A stretch of 64,000 nt of DNA from Palsa-504 sp963835775 (GTDB lineage: Bacteria; Actinomycetota; Actinomycetes; Streptosporangiales; Streptosporangiaceae): positions 62,001-126,000 of the forward strand of contig CAWIHB010000025.1 in assembly GCA_963835775.1 (NCBI GenBank), read 5' to 3'. The notes under the pieces were generated by a model. That model made no database searches, had not been told where the DNA came from, and worked only from the letters and a program-made list of their open reading frames with translations. A program made the position numbers and the translations under genes. Shown piece after piece: positions 1 to 9,059 of this stretch. Numbering within the stretch: the stretch's first letter is position 1; every line of letters begins with the position of its first letter.

Positions 1-1007
1 GGGCGCGCGGCCTGGGCCGCCTCGTAGATCGCGGTGACCTGCGGGACGCCCACGCCCGCCACCACCCGGGTGGTGCAGATCGACCCCGGTCCGACACCTA
101 CCTTGATCCCGTCCGCGCCCGCCTCCACCAGGGCCTGCGCGCCGGCCCGGGTGGCGATGTTGCCGCCGATCACCTCGGCGCCGGAATTGGCCTTGATCTG
201 GGCCACCATGTCCAGCACGGCCTGCGCGTGACCGTGCGCGGTGTCCACGACCAGGAAGTCGGCGCCAGCCTCGGTCAGCGCCTGCGCGCGGCGCTTGGCG
301 TCCTCGCCCACTCCGACCGCGGCGCCGACCACCAGTCGGCCGGCCGCGTCCTTGGTCGCGAAGGGGAACTTCTCGCTCTTGGTGAAGTCCTTCACCGTGA
401 TCAGCCCGCGCAGCCGCCCGGCCGGGTCCACCAGCGGCAGCTTCTCGACCTTGTGCTGGCGCAGCAGCCGCAGCGCCTCCTCGGCGGCCACTCCGACCGG
501 AGCGGTGACCAGGGGCATCGGGGTCATCACCTCGGCCACCCGGCGGCCATGGTCGGTCTCGAACCGGATGTCACGGTTGGTGACGATGCCGAGCAGGACC
601 CCGTCCGGGCCGGTGACCGGCACGCCGGAGATCCGGTACCGGCCGCACAGCTGGTCGACGTCGGCGATCGTGGCGTCCGGGCCGCAGGTCACCGGGTGGG
701 TGATCATGCCGGCCTCGGACCGCTTGACCATGTCCACCTGCTGGGCCTGCTCCTCGATGGACAGGTTGCGGTGCAGCACGCCGGCCCCGCCCTGGCGGGC
801 CATGGCCACGGCCATCCTGGCCTCGGTGACGGTGTCCATGGACGCCGAGACCAGCGGGATGCGGAGCCGGTGACGGCGGGTGATCCGGGTCGAGGTGTCC
901 GCCTCGGCCGGCAGCACCGCGGAATGGGCCGGGAGCAGCAGCACGTCGTCAAAGGTCAGCCCGGCCGGCGCGAACTTATCCTCGTCCGGGCGCACGTGAT
1001 CATTCAT
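1..1007 (-). CDS. guaB: IMP dehydrogenase, C-terminal part cut by window edge
   Basis: Oxidises IMP to XMP with NAD, the committed step of GMP synthesis in the cytosol; the partner GuaA lies about 10 kb away on the same strand. The first 335 or so residues are visible. The start is the ATG at 1005-1007 (MNDHVRPDEDKFAPAGLTFD); an out-of-frame ATG sits four bases further in. The typical N-terminal FDDVLLLPA is followed by the CBS-pair region (HKVEKLPLV) and the catalytic loop GPGSICTTRVVAGVG with the active-site Cys. The rest runs off the window. It follows groL on the same strand but is separated by a terminator-like hairpin, so it probably has its own promoter. Confidence 0.95.
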   Translation of the reverse strand, partial: MNDHVRPDEDKFAPAGLTFDDVLLLPAHSAVLPAEADTSTRITRRHRLRIPLVSASMDTVTEARMAVAMARQGGAGVLHRNLSIEEQAQQVDMVKRSEAGMITHPVTCGPDATIADVDQLCGRYRISGVPVTGPDGVLLGIVTNRDIRFETDHGRRVAEVMTPMPLVTAPVGVAAEEALRLLRQHKVEKLPLVDPAGRLRGLITVKDFTKSEKFPFATKDAAGRLVVGAAVGVGEDAKRRAQALTEAGADFLVVDTAHGHAQAVLDMVAQIKANSGAEVIGGNIATRAGAQALVEAGADGIKVGVGPGSICTTRVVAGVGVPQVTAIYEAAQAAR

Positions 1008-1065
1008 GGCAGCTCCACTCCGGCGCAGGAATGTCCTACCTTGCCGCTAGTGTGGTCGTATCGCC

Positions 1066-1125
1066 GCAGGGCAGGCGGTGGCAGGGCAGGCGGTGGCAGG
1101 GCAGGCGGTGGCAGGGCAGGCGGTA
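1066..1125. repeat. 15-bp tandem repeat upstream of guaB
   Basis: Four head-to-tail copies of GCAGGGCAGGCGGTG (1066-1080, 1081-1095, 1096-1110, 1111-1125; the last differs in its final base). It lies in the 357-base guaB-groL gap, 59 bases upstream of the guaB start, so it falls in the probable leader or promoter of guaB. Apart from this and the groL hairpin I see nothing else in the gap. Confidence 0.85.
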
Positions 1126-1320
1126 ACTGCGCGGGGAGGCTTCCGGGATGCCGGGCCGGTGAACCGCGAACCTCAACTGCTTGCCTCCTGAGGCGGATGT
1201 GAGCAGCTGGAATCCTCCGCCTCTTAGACGGGGGAGGATGCCAAGGCACCTTCACCAGGAGCCGCTGCGGAATGTACCCATCTTATGGGTGCTCCTGTCG
1301 ATCGAGGACCGCAGGAAGCG

Positions 1321-1354
1321 AAACGCGGGGCCACAGTACCGTGGCCCCGCGTTT
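1321..1354 (-). terminator. Intrinsic terminator of groS-groL
   Basis: A perfect 14-bp inverted repeat (AAACGCGGGGCCAC, loop AGTACC, GTGGCCCCGCGTTT) begins 11 bases beyond the groL stop codon. The GC-rich stem and terminal A/T run fit a rho-independent terminator. The symmetric A/T flanks would also let it work on the other strand. Confidence 0.85.
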
Positions 1355-1364
1355 GCCTCGCACC

Positions 1365-2981
1365 TCAGTGCGGGTGGCTGTGCCCGTGGCCGTCGCCCGC
1401 GGGCTCCTTCTCCTCCGGCTTCTCGACCACCAGCGTCTCGGTGGTCAGCAGCATGCCGGCGATGGAGGCGGCATTCTGCACCGCAGACCTGGTCACCTTG
1501 ACCGGGTCGATGATGCCCTGCGCCATCAGGTCGCCGTATTCGCCGGTGGCCGCGTTGTAGCCGTGCCCGTCGGGCAGGGTGGCAATCTTGGCCACCACGA
1601 CCGAGCCCTCCTGGCCCGCGTTCAGCGCGATCCAGCGGGCCGGCTCGGACAGGGCGCGCGTGACGACCTTCACGCCGGTCAGCTCGTCACCGGTGCGGCC
1701 GAGGTCACCGAGGTCGGTGGCCAGATGCACCAGGGCGCTGCCGCCGCCGGCGATGATGCCTTCCTCGATGGCGGCCCGGGTGGCGGAGATGGCGTCCTCC
1801 AGGCGGTGCTTCTTCTCCTTGAGCTCCACCTCGGTGGCGGCGCCGGCCCGCAGCACGCAGACCCCGCCGGACAGCTTGGCCAGCCGCTCCTGCAGCTTCT
1901 CCCGGTCCCAGTCGGAATCGGTGTTCTCGATCTCGGTCCGGATCTGCCTGATCCGGTCCTCGATCGCGGTCTTGTCGCCCGCGCCGTCCACGATCGTGGT
2001 GTCGTCCTTGGTGACGACGATCCGGCGGGCGCGGCCCAGGCTCTCCAGGCCGACCGACTCCAGCTTGATGCCGAGCTCCTCGCTGACCACGGTGCCGCCG
2101 GTCAGGGTGGCGATGTCGGCCAGCATGGCCTTGCGGCGGTCACCGAAACCGGGCGCCTTCACGGCCGCCACGTTCAGCAGGCCGCGGATCTTGTTGACCA
2201 CCATGGTGGCCAGGGCCTCGCCCTCGACGTCTTCCGCGATCACCAGCAGCGGCCGCTTGACCTGCGCGATCTTCTCGAGCAGGGGCAGGAAGTCGGCCAT
2301 CGAGGAGATCTTGGCCTGGTGGACCAGGACGTACGCGTCCTCCAGGACCGCCTCGAGACGCTCGCCGTCGGTGATGAAGTACGGCGAGATGTAGCCCTTG
2401 TCGAACTGCAGGCCCTCGGTGAACTCCAGCTCCAGGCCCATGGTCGGCGACTCCTCGACGGTGATGACACCGTCCTTGCCGACCTTGCTGAACGCCTCGG
2501 CGATCAGCTCGCCGATCTTCTCGTCCTGCGCGGAGATCGTCGCGACGTTCGCGATCTCGGTCTGCTCCTCGACGTCACGCGCCGACTTGAGCAGCCGCTC
2601 GGAAACCTCGGCCGCGGCGGCGTCGACACCGTGCTTGAGGTCCATCGGGTTCGCCCCGGCCGCGACCGAGCGCAGCCCGTAGTGCACCATCGCCTGGGCC
2701 AGGACCGTCGCGGTCGTGGTGCCGTCCCCGGCGATGTCATTGGTCTTGGTGGCGACCTCCTTGGCCAGCTGGGCCCCGAGGTTCTCGTACGGGTTCTCCA
2801 GCTCCACCTCCTTGGCGACGGTCACACCGTCGTTGGTGATGGTGGGAGCGCCCCATTTCTTGTCGATTACGACGTTGCGGCCACGGGGGCCCAGCGTCAC
2901 CTTCACGGTGTCGGCGAGCTTGTTGACGCCGCGCTCGAGTGAGCGGCGGGCATCCTCGTCGAACTCCAGGATCTTGGGCAT
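1365..2981 (-). CDS. groL: Chaperonin GroEL, GroEL1-like
   Basis: The 60-kDa chaperonin subunit forms the ATP-driven folding chamber with GroES. The 538 residues match the family, starting MPKILEFDEDARRSLERG and carrying the ATP-binding GDGTTTATVLA motif near residue 86. The C-terminus is GHGHSHPH rather than the GGM-rich tail of classical GroEL. A His-rich tail plus linkage to groS is the mark of actinobacterial GroEL1, so a separate groEL2 is expected elsewhere. It lies 87 bases downstream of groS in one operon under the CIRCE site at 3476-3502. Confidence 0.97.
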   Translation of the reverse strand: MPKILEFDEDARRSLERGVNKLADTVKVTLGPRGRNVVIDKKWGAPTITNDGVTVAKEVELENPYENLGAQLAKEVATKTNDIAGDGTTTATVLAQAMVHYGLRSVAAGANPMDLKHGVDAAAAEVSERLLKSARDVEEQTEIANVATISAQDEKIGELIAEAFSKVGKDGVITVEESPTMGLELEFTEGLQFDKGYISPYFITDGERLEAVLEDAYVLVHQAKISSMADFLPLLEKIAQVKRPLLVIAEDVEGEALATMVVNKIRGLLNVAAVKAPGFGDRRKAMLADIATLTGGTVVSEELGIKLESVGLESLGRARRIVVTKDDTTIVDGAGDKTAIEDRIRQIRTEIENTDSDWDREKLQERLAKLSGGVCVLRAGAATEVELKEKKHRLEDAISATRAAIEEGIIAGGGSALVHLATDLGDLGRTGDELTGVKVVTRALSEPARWIALNAGQEGSVVVAKIATLPDGHGYNAATGEYGDLMAQGIIDPVKVTRSAVQNAASIAGMLLTTETLVVEKPEEKEPAGDGHGHSHPH

Positions 2982-3068
2982 TGACTACCTCAACCTACGG
3001 TTGAATCGAGATCGCGCAGCCGACGGGGCAGGACTGATGACCTGCCCCGCCGGACCGCGAGCTCTTAC

Positions 3069-3380
3069 TTACTTTTCGATGACAGCGAGCACGTCGCGCG
3101 CGGAGAGCACAAGGAACTCCTCGCCCGAGTACTTCACTTCGGTGCCGCCGTACTTGCTGTACAGCACCACGTCGCCGACCTTGACGTCGATCGGCACGCG
3201 CTTGGTGCCCGCGTCGTCGAAGCGCCCCGGGCCCACCGCAAGGACTTCGCCCTCCTGGGGCTTCTCCTTGGCGGTGTCCGGGATCACTAGTCCGGACGCC
3301 GTGGTCTGCTCAGCTTCGAGCGGCTTGACCACGATCCGGTCTTCGAGCGGCTTGATTACTACCTTGGTGGCGGTCGTCAC
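3069..3380 (-). CDS. groS: Co-chaperonin GroES
   Basis: The 103-residue 10-kDa co-chaperonin caps the GroEL ring. The sequence contains the mobile-loop region (TTASGLVIPDTAKEKPQEGE) and the typical DVVLYSKYGGTEVKY strand. GTG start at 3378-3380 follows a strong ribosome site (GGAGGGGGAGG). It is the first gene of groS-groL, read from the promoter at 3509-3537 and probably repressed by HrcA at the CIRCE element. Confidence 0.97.
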   Translation of the reverse strand: MTTATKVVIKPLEDRIVVKPLEAEQTTASGLVIPDTAKEKPQEGEVLAVGPGRFDDAGTKRVPIDVKVGDVVLYSKYGGTEVKYSGEEFLVLSARDVLAVIEK

Positions 3381-3475
3381 GATCTGACCTCCCCCTCCGG
3401 AAAGGCTAATGGTGAGTTGCTAGAGAGGGCGAGCATGGCGGCCTGTCGTCGCGGGTGCCAGACTGCCTTGTCGCG

Positions 3476-3502
3476 TTAGCACTCTACACTAGTGAGTGCT
3501 AA
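3476..3502. promoter_or_regulatory. CIRCE operator (HrcA site)
   Basis: TTAGCACTC, nine bases, GAGTGCTAA: an exact match to the conserved CIRCE inverted repeat bound by the heat-shock repressor HrcA. It lies just downstream of the -10 box of the groS promoter, so bound repressor would cover the transcription start. Confidence 0.97.
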
Positions 3503-3508
3503 ACCCGA

Positions 3509-3537
3509 ACAGTAGTGGCCTCAGGCGGACTCGTCAA
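3509..3537 (-). promoter_or_regulatory. Vegetative promoter of groS-groL
   Basis: On the minus strand TTGACG (3532-3537) is followed after exactly 17 bases by TACTGT (3509-3514), a good -35/-10 pair for the housekeeping sigma factor. CIRCE begins seven bases after the -10 box. The rest of the 3381-3717 gap holds the upstream region of the divergent gene at 3718, including a perfect palindrome TCCGGATCGATCCGGA at 3664-3679 that could be an operator. Confidence 0.8.
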
Positions 3538-3717
3538 CACGAGCCACCCGCGCGGCGCTGAGATACCACTTCGAGATGCCACTTCCGGCGACGATCAGCG
3601 TATTTCGCTCTCCGTATGTCAGTGATTACATGGAGCTACTAGAGTTGTCTGCTCCCGGCTCCATCCGGATCGATCCGGACGGGAACCGGGGCGGGCAACC
3701 CCTTCTGGAGGAGCAAC

Positions 3718-5163
3718 ATGGATCAGCCGGGCAACCACATCCTGCTGCGTGGAAACCAGCCAGCTGCCGCCGACCGCATGCGCGAGCTGCTCGCACGGAC
3801 CGTGCAGGACCATGTCTCAGACTCCAGGTCGAACGCTGGCGCGCTGGAGGACATCCGGCAGCGGATGGAGGGGCTCGAGTGGCTGGTCAAGGAGGTCCGC
3901 GAGCGGGAGATCCCGGACCTGGCCACCCGGTTCGAGGGGCTGGCCGGCCACCTCGAGGCGGCGGTCCAGAAGCCGCCGGCCTGGGCCGAGTCGCTGGCCG
4001 AGCACATCGAGCTGCTCCGCACCCAGGTGGCGCCGGTGGCCGAGCTGCACGCGCTGTGGCCGGAAATGGGCACGGCCGTGGGCGTGGTGGCGGAGAACGT
4101 GGAGCAGGCCCTGCCCCGGCTGCAGGCGGTCTGCGACACCATCGGCCAGACCATGGACGCCCTGCGGGCCCAGGACGAGCGGATGAACCGGCTGCAGCAG
4201 GGCATCGGCAAGCTGCAGCAGAGCATGGAGACGGCGGCGGGCCGGTTCAGCCGGCTGGACAAGGCCGTGGCCGAGCTCATGCAGCGCACCGGCGAACTCG
4301 ACAAGGAGATATCGACGGTCAAGGGCCAGGTCACCCAGACCGCGGAGCAGGCCGCGGCCGCCACCCGCGGCCTGGCCGAGAACGTGGCGGGCGTCAGCGG
4401 GCAGATCGACCTGCTCGGCGGCCAGGTCCAGGTGGTACACGGGCGGATCGAGCGGCTGGACGAGCGGCTGGACGACACCGGCGACAAGCTCGGCTCGGTG
4501 GACGTCAAGCTCGGCTCGCTTGAAGCCAAGCTCAGCGCGGCCGACGGCAAGATCGGGTCGACCGAGGCCCGGGTCGCGGCGCTGGACACCAAGATGGAGC
4601 GCCTGGATGAACGGCTGGACGACCAGTACGACCGGGTCAGCGTCATCGACAAGGGGCTCACCTCGATGGACGGCAAGCTGGGCGCCCTGCACGGCAAGCT
4701 CGGCCCGGTGGAGAGCAAGCTCAGCGCGGTGGACAGCAGGCTCGGCGCCATGGACGGGAAGATCGGCGCGGTCGACAGCAAGTTCGGGGCGCTGGGCGGG
4801 CGGCTGGACGGGCTGGAGGGCCAGCTGGAGACCATGGACGGGCGGCTGGAGACCGCCGGCGGCGGCCTGGCCGAGGTCAGCGGGAAGCTGGCGGCCCTCG
4901 GCGAGCAGGTGGCCGCAGTCGGCGGCCGGCTGGAGGTGACGGAGGAACGGCTGGCCGGGAAGCTGGATCCGCTCGCCGACGAGCTGCGCTCGCACCCCGG
5001 CCAGGCCGAGCTCAGTGAGGCCGTGACCAAGATCGTCGACGCCGCGCAGAGCGAGGTCACGTCGCACATCGGCTCGCTGGAGGAAACCGTCCTGACCCTG
5101 GCCGAAGCCCTGCTGCGCCCGCAGGCGCGCCAGGCCGCGGCCCGCGAGGTGTCACGGATCTGA
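3718..5163 (+). CDS. Unknown heptad-repeat coiled-coil protein
   Basis: I do not recognise this 481-residue protein. ATG at 3718 follows a clear GGAGGAG ribosome site. There is no signal peptide or membrane segment. Residues about 1-245 are amphipathic helices. From about 248 to 415 the sequence is built of seven-residue units with Leu/Ile/Val at position 1 and Asp/Glu near position 5 (LGSVDVK, LGSLEAK, LSAADGK, IGAVDSK, LGALHGK), which predicts a long continuous coiled coil. The end (430-481) is helical and less repetitive. A possible promoter (ATGTCA, 18 bases, TAGAGT) and a 16-bp palindrome at 3664-3679 lie upstream. A cytosolic scaffold or filament is a guess. Divergent from groS, with no operon partner. 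Confidence 0.8.
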   Translation: MDQPGNHILLRGNQPAAADRMRELLARTVQDHVSDSRSNAGALEDIRQRMEGLEWLVKEVREREIPDLATRFEGLAGHLEAAVQKPPAWAESLAEHIELLRTQVAPVAELHALWPEMGTAVGVVAENVEQALPRLQAVCDTIGQTMDALRAQDERMNRLQQGIGKLQQSMETAAGRFSRLDKAVAELMQRTGELDKEISTVKGQVTQTAEQAAAATRGLAENVAGVSGQIDLLGGQVQVVHGRIERLDERLDDTGDKLGSVDVKLGSLEAKLSAADGKIGSTEARVAALDTKMERLDERLDDQYDRVSVIDKGLTSMDGKLGALHGKLGPVESKLSAVDSRLGAMDGKIGAVDSKFGALGGRLDGLEGQLETMDGRLETAGGGLAEVSGKLAALGEQVAAVGGRLEVTEERLAGKLDPLADELRSHPGQAELSEAVTKIVDAAQSEVTSHIGSLEETVLTLAEALLRPQARQAAAREVSRI

Positions 5164-5251
5164 GCCGGACGAGGCCCCAGGTAAGGGGCAGGGTACCGGG
5201 CCCGGCGGGGCGAGCCGGGGGCGGTCCCGCCGGGCGATTAGGGTGTGCGGT

Positions 5252-6490
5252 ATGTCCGAGGTGCTGCTGGACCGCGCGCGGGCGGCGGAAATGGACGCGG
5301 CGGACCCGCTGGGCGGCTACCGCGAGCAGTTCCTGCTCGATGACCCCGAGCTGATCTACCTGAACGGCAACTCGCTTGGCCCGCTCTCGCGGCCCGTCCT
5401 GCGGCGGATGGAGACCATGCTCAGCCAGGAGTGGGGCACCGACCTGGCCCGGTCCTGGGATCACTGGGTGGACCTGCCCGCCCGGGCGGGTGACACGGTC
5501 GGCGAGCTGGTCGGTGCCGCGCCCGGGCAGGTGATCGTCACCGACAACACCACGGTGAACCTGTACAAGCTGGCCTCGGCGGCGCTTGACGCGCGGCCCG
5601 GGCGGCAGGTGATCATCACCGACCGCGACAACTTCCCCAGCGACCGCTACGTCATGGAGGGCATCGCGGCCCAGCGCGGCCTGGAACTGCGCATGCTGCC
5701 CACCGACATCAACGAGGGCCTGGACCCCGGCCTGCTGCGCGCCGCGGTGGATGAGGACACGGCGCTGGTCAGCCTGTCGCACGTGGCGTACCGCAGCGGC
5801 GCCCTGGCCGACATGGCGGCCATCACCGGCCTGATCCACCAGGCCGGCGCACTCGTGCTGTGGGACCTGTGCCACTCGGTGGGCGCGGTGCCCGTCGAGC
5901 TTGACGACTGCGACGTGGACCTGGCCGTCGGCTGCACCTACAAGTACCTCAACGCAGGTCCCGGCGCCCCCGCGTTCGCCTACGTCTCGGCCCGGCTGCG
6001 CGAGGTGCTGCGCCAGCCGATCTGGGGCTGGTTCTCCCAGCGCGACCAGTTCGCCATGGGGCCCAGGTACCGCCCGGCGCCGGGCATGGCCAAGTTCATG
6101 ACCGGCACGCCGCCGGTCCTGGCCACGGCGGCGGTGCAGGAGGGCGCGCGGCTGCTGCTGGCGGCGGGAATGCCCGCGATGCGGGCCAAGAGCGTGGCGC
6201 TGACCGGCTATCTCATCGAGCTGGCCGACGCCTGGCTGGTCCCGCTCGGCTGCAGCATCGCCACGCCCCGGCAGGCCAGCCGGCGCGGCGGCCACGTCAG
6301 CTTCTGCCACCCGGAGGCCGAACGGATCGTCGAGCAGCTGGCCACAGCGGGCATCATCACCGACTACCGCACGCCCGAGCGGTTCCGGTTCGGCCTGCCC
6401 CCGCTCACCACGCGGTTCACCGACGTCTGGGACGCGGCGGCCGCCGTCCCCGACCTCATCGCGGCCAGGGGGGACGGGGCCCGTGACTGA
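5252..6490 (+). CDS. kynU: Kynureninase
   Basis: PLP enzyme cleaving kynurenine to anthranilate and alanine. The 412-residue product shows YLNGNSLGPLSRP near the N-terminus, the HVAYRSGAL segment, LWDLCHSVGAVP and GCTYKYLNAGPGAPAF with the PLP-binding Lys. I start at ATG 5252, not the in-frame GTG at 5243, because TAGGGT at 5239-5244 looks like a -10 box giving a leaderless transcript beginning at the ATG. It overlaps the tryptophan dioxygenase gene by 8 bases, so the two are cotranscribed. No formamidase gene, needed for the step between them, is in the window. Confidence 0.95.
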   Translation: MSEVLLDRARAAEMDAADPLGGYREQFLLDDPELIYLNGNSLGPLSRPVLRRMETMLSQEWGTDLARSWDHWVDLPARAGDTVGELVGAAPGQVIVTDNTTVNLYKLASAALDARPGRQVIITDRDNFPSDRYVMEGIAAQRGLELRMLPTDINEGLDPGLLRAAVDEDTALVSLSHVAYRSGALADMAAITGLIHQAGALVLWDLCHSVGAVPVELDDCDVDLAVGCTYKYLNAGPGAPAFAYVSARLREVLRQPIWGWFSQRDQFAMGPRYRPAPGMAKFMTGTPPVLATAAVQEGARLLLAAGMPAMRAKSVALTGYLIELADAWLVPLGCSIATPRQASRRGGHVSFCHPEAERIVEQLATAGIITDYRTPERFRFGLPPLTTRFTDVWDAAAAVPDLIAARGDGARD

Positions 6491-7265
6491 ACACGTCAGC
6501 TACGCCGGCTACCTGCGGCTGGACCAGCTGCTCAGCGCACAGCAGCCCCGGTCGGACGAGCACGACGAGATGCTGTTCATCGTCATCCACCAGATCTACG
6601 AGCTGTGGTTCAAGCAGCTGCTGCACGAGCTGGCCAGGCTGCAGGCCCAGCTGGAGGCGGCCGAGACCACGCACGCCATGCGCACGATGCGGCGGACCCT
6701 GGCCATCCTGAAGATCGTGGTGGCCCAGCTCGACGTGCTGGAGACCATGACGCCCACCCAGTTCACCCGGTTCCGTGACATGCTCGGGACCTCGAGCGGC
6801 TTCGAGTCCGCGCAGTTCCGCGAGCTGGAGGCGGTGCTGGGGCGGCGGGACCGGATGATGGTGGCGCAGTATCCGCAGGGCAGCCCCGAGCGGGACCGGA
6901 TCACGGCCGCGATGGCCCGCCCGTCGCTGTTCGACTCGTTCCTGCGCTACCTGGACGGCCAGGGCTACGACGTGCCCGCGGCCGTGCGGGACCGCGACGT
7001 CAGAGCGCCGCTGGCGGCCTCGGACGCGGTGCAGCAGGTGCTGAAGCAGGTCTACGACGACGACACCGACGCGACCGCGGTGTGCGAGCTGCTCGTCGAC
7101 CTCGACGAGGGCATGCAGGAGTGGCGGTACCACCACATCAAGATGGTGCAGCGGACCATCGGCGGCCGCCGCGGCACCGGCGGCTCGGCCGGGGCCATCT
7201 ACCTGGAGACCACACTGGGCACGCCGACCTTCCCCGACCTGTGGGATATGCGGAGCCTGGGGTAA
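6483..7265 (+). CDS. kynA: Tryptophan 2,3-dioxygenase
   Basis: Haem dioxygenase opening the indole ring of tryptophan to N-formylkynurenine. The 260 residues are a normal length. Signatures: the substrate-side His in FIVIHQIYELWFKQLLHE, the SSGFES loop and the C-terminal EWRYHHIKMVQRTIG, containing the haem-ligand His, followed by GTGGSAGAIYLETT. GTG start inside the 3' end of kynU. The last 67 bases overlap the tail of the convergent diguanylate cyclase gene. Confidence 0.95.
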   Translation: MTEHVSYAGYLRLDQLLSAQQPRSDEHDEMLFIVIHQIYELWFKQLLHELARLQAQLEAAETTHAMRTMRRTLAILKIVVAQLDVLETMTPTQFTRFRDMLGTSSGFESAQFRELEAVLGRRDRMMVAQYPQGSPERDRITAAMARPSLFDSFLRYLDGQGYDVPAAVRDRDVRAPLAASDAVQQVLKQVYDDDTDATAVCELLVDLDEGMQEWRYHHIKMVQRTIGGRRGTGGSAGAIYLETTLGTPTFPDLWDMRSLG

Positions 7266-8977
7266 CGGGGGTGATCGGGCTGCTCGGCGGGTAACGCCCG
7301 GGCTTCCCTGGGTACGGGCACCGGACCGGAAGAGTTGGCCGATGGCCCGGGATTACCGGCCGTGGCGTCGGCGGAGGCGTCGGCGGAGGCCGGCTCGGCC
7401 AGTTCGACGCGGTTGCGGCCCTGCCGCTTGGCCACGTACAGGGCCGCGTCGGCGAGGCGCTCGAGCCGGTCCAGGGTGCTCGCGTGGCCGGGGAAGCCGG
7501 CGACGCCGATGGAGACCGTGACCGGCACGTCGGTGCCCGGTATGGTGACCTCGGCGATCGTCGCCCGGACACGTTCGGCGATCTCGAGGGCCGCGGCGAT
7601 ATCGGTGTCGGGCAGCAGGACCGCGAACTCCTCTCCGCCGTTGCGTCCGGCGAAGTCCCCGGCCCGCAGCACGCTGCGCAGCGCGGTGCCGACGCCCGCC
7701 AGGACCTGGTCCCCTTCGGCATGCCCGTACTGGTCGTTGACCTGCTTGAAGTGGTCCAGGTCGAGCAGGAGCAGCGCGAGCGGGGCGCTGGTCGCCGCGG
7801 CCTGCGCGAACGTCCGTTTCAGCGCGTCGGTGACCGCCCGCTTGTTGGGCAGCCCGGTCAGGCCGTCGGTCGCGGCGCGGATCTCCGCGACGGCCAGGTT
7901 GCGCAGGTTCGCCAGCACGGGCGCCGCCTGGCTGACCGACTCGTGGATCCGCTGCTTTTCGGCCTCCGAATAGGGAGCTGGGCGGCTGAGCAGGACCGAG
8001 CCGATCACCTCGCCCCCGACCATGAGCGGGACGCACGACGAGACCCCCGAAGCGACGGTGCAGATCGCGCAGGTGAGCAGGCCCGGCCGCTCGCCGATCT
8101 GGCGGTGCGTCCGGCCCGACCGGACCGCCAGGCACGAGTGCGGCACTGCGCCGCGCAAGGTCCCGGCCAGCGGCGAGCCGGCCGGCAGGGGCGTGACCGC
8201 CTCCAGCCGGTCCGCGCTGTTGTTCCGGTTGAGCACCACGACGGTGGCCGTGGTCAGGAAGCGCTCGAGGTGGCGCTGGAGGAGCCGGTACGCCTCGTCC
8301 TCGCCGTTCGCGAGCTGCAGGGTATCCGCGAACTCCGCCTGGTCCTGGACAGGGTCCAGGCTCCGGCGGATGCGCCGGATCTCGTGCCACAGGGAGAGCC
8401 AGGCGATCGCGATGCCTGCGGCCGCCGTGCCGAGGATGAGATCGATGGCCCGGTCCGCGGCCACGGACGCGGCCGCGTGATCGGCGCGTGCGTCGCTGAG
8501 CTCCTTCAGGGTGAGCTGGTCGAGGTGGGCGCTGACCGGCTGGTAGGCGGCGGTCAGCTGGGCGGCGAGCGCCGCGGCCGGCGGGGCCATCAGGTCCGCC
8601 GGGCCGAGCAGGTCACGGACGGCGGTCCACTGCCGGATGAACAGGGCCAGGTCGGCGCGCTCGGCCGGCGGATCGCCGGCGTGCAGTTGCTGCAGCGAGA
8701 ACAGCTCCGCGTCGATCCCGGGGAGCAGGCTGGTGTCGAGCGTGCCGAGGAGCCGGGATCTCGTCGCGGGATCGGCGGCCCGCAGGGCGCCCTCGCCGGT
8801 GGCGTACGCCGCGTCCATCTCCCGGGCCATCTGGTTCGTCGCCACCGCGGTGTCGAGCTCGCCGCCCGCGATCACCTTTCCCTGGTACGTGGCCGACCGG
8901 ATGCCCAGTATGCCGATGGCGGCCACCGCGACCACCAGGAGCGTGCCAAAGAGCGCGACCAGCGTACGTCGATTCAT
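7199..8977 (-). CDS. Membrane diguanylate cyclase, GAF-GGDEF (copy 1)
   Basis: Predicted to make cyclic di-GMP from two GTP. Of 592 residues: TM1 about 7-29, an outside helical sensor about 30-175, TM2 about 178-197, a GAF-like domain about 218-365 with cysteines at 282, 303, 306 and 315, and a GGDEF domain about 372-535. The active site is GGEEF (447-451), with an intact product-inhibition site RAGD five residues before it. The last 20 or so residues are read antisense to the dioxygenase 3' end, so the original stop seems lost. A paralogue lies directly upstream; both share GGTTAGGTAGA just before the ATG. Confidence 0.9.
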   Translation of the reverse strand: MNRRTLVALFGTLLVVAVAAIGILGIRSATYQGKVIAGGELDTAVATNQMAREMDAAYATGEGALRAADPATRSRLLGTLDTSLLPGIDAELFSLQQLHAGDPPAERADLALFIRQWTAVRDLLGPADLMAPPAAALAAQLTAAYQPVSAHLDQLTLKELSDARADHAAASVAADRAIDLILGTAAAGIAIAWLSLWHEIRRIRRSLDPVQDQAEFADTLQLANGEDEAYRLLQRHLERFLTTATVVVLNRNNSADRLEAVTPLPAGSPLAGTLRGAVPHSCLAVRSGRTHRQIGERPGLLTCAICTVASGVSSCVPLMVGGEVIGSVLLSRPAPYSEAEKQRIHESVSQAAPVLANLRNLAVAEIRAATDGLTGLPNKRAVTDALKRTFAQAAATSAPLALLLLDLDHFKQVNDQYGHAEGDQVLAGVGTALRSVLRAGDFAGRNGGEEFAVLLPDTDIAAALEIAERVRATIAEVTIPGTDVPVTVSIGVAGFPGHASTLDRLERLADAALYVAKRQGRNRVELAEPASADASADATAGNPGPSANSSGPVPVPREARALPAEQPDHPRYPRLRISHRSGKVGVPSVVSR

Positions 8978-9059
8978 CTCTACCTAACCGGCAAGCCAGC
9001 CATAAATGCATTTACCCTGCTCATCATAATGGCAAGCGGCTGATACAACTGACTTTCCG

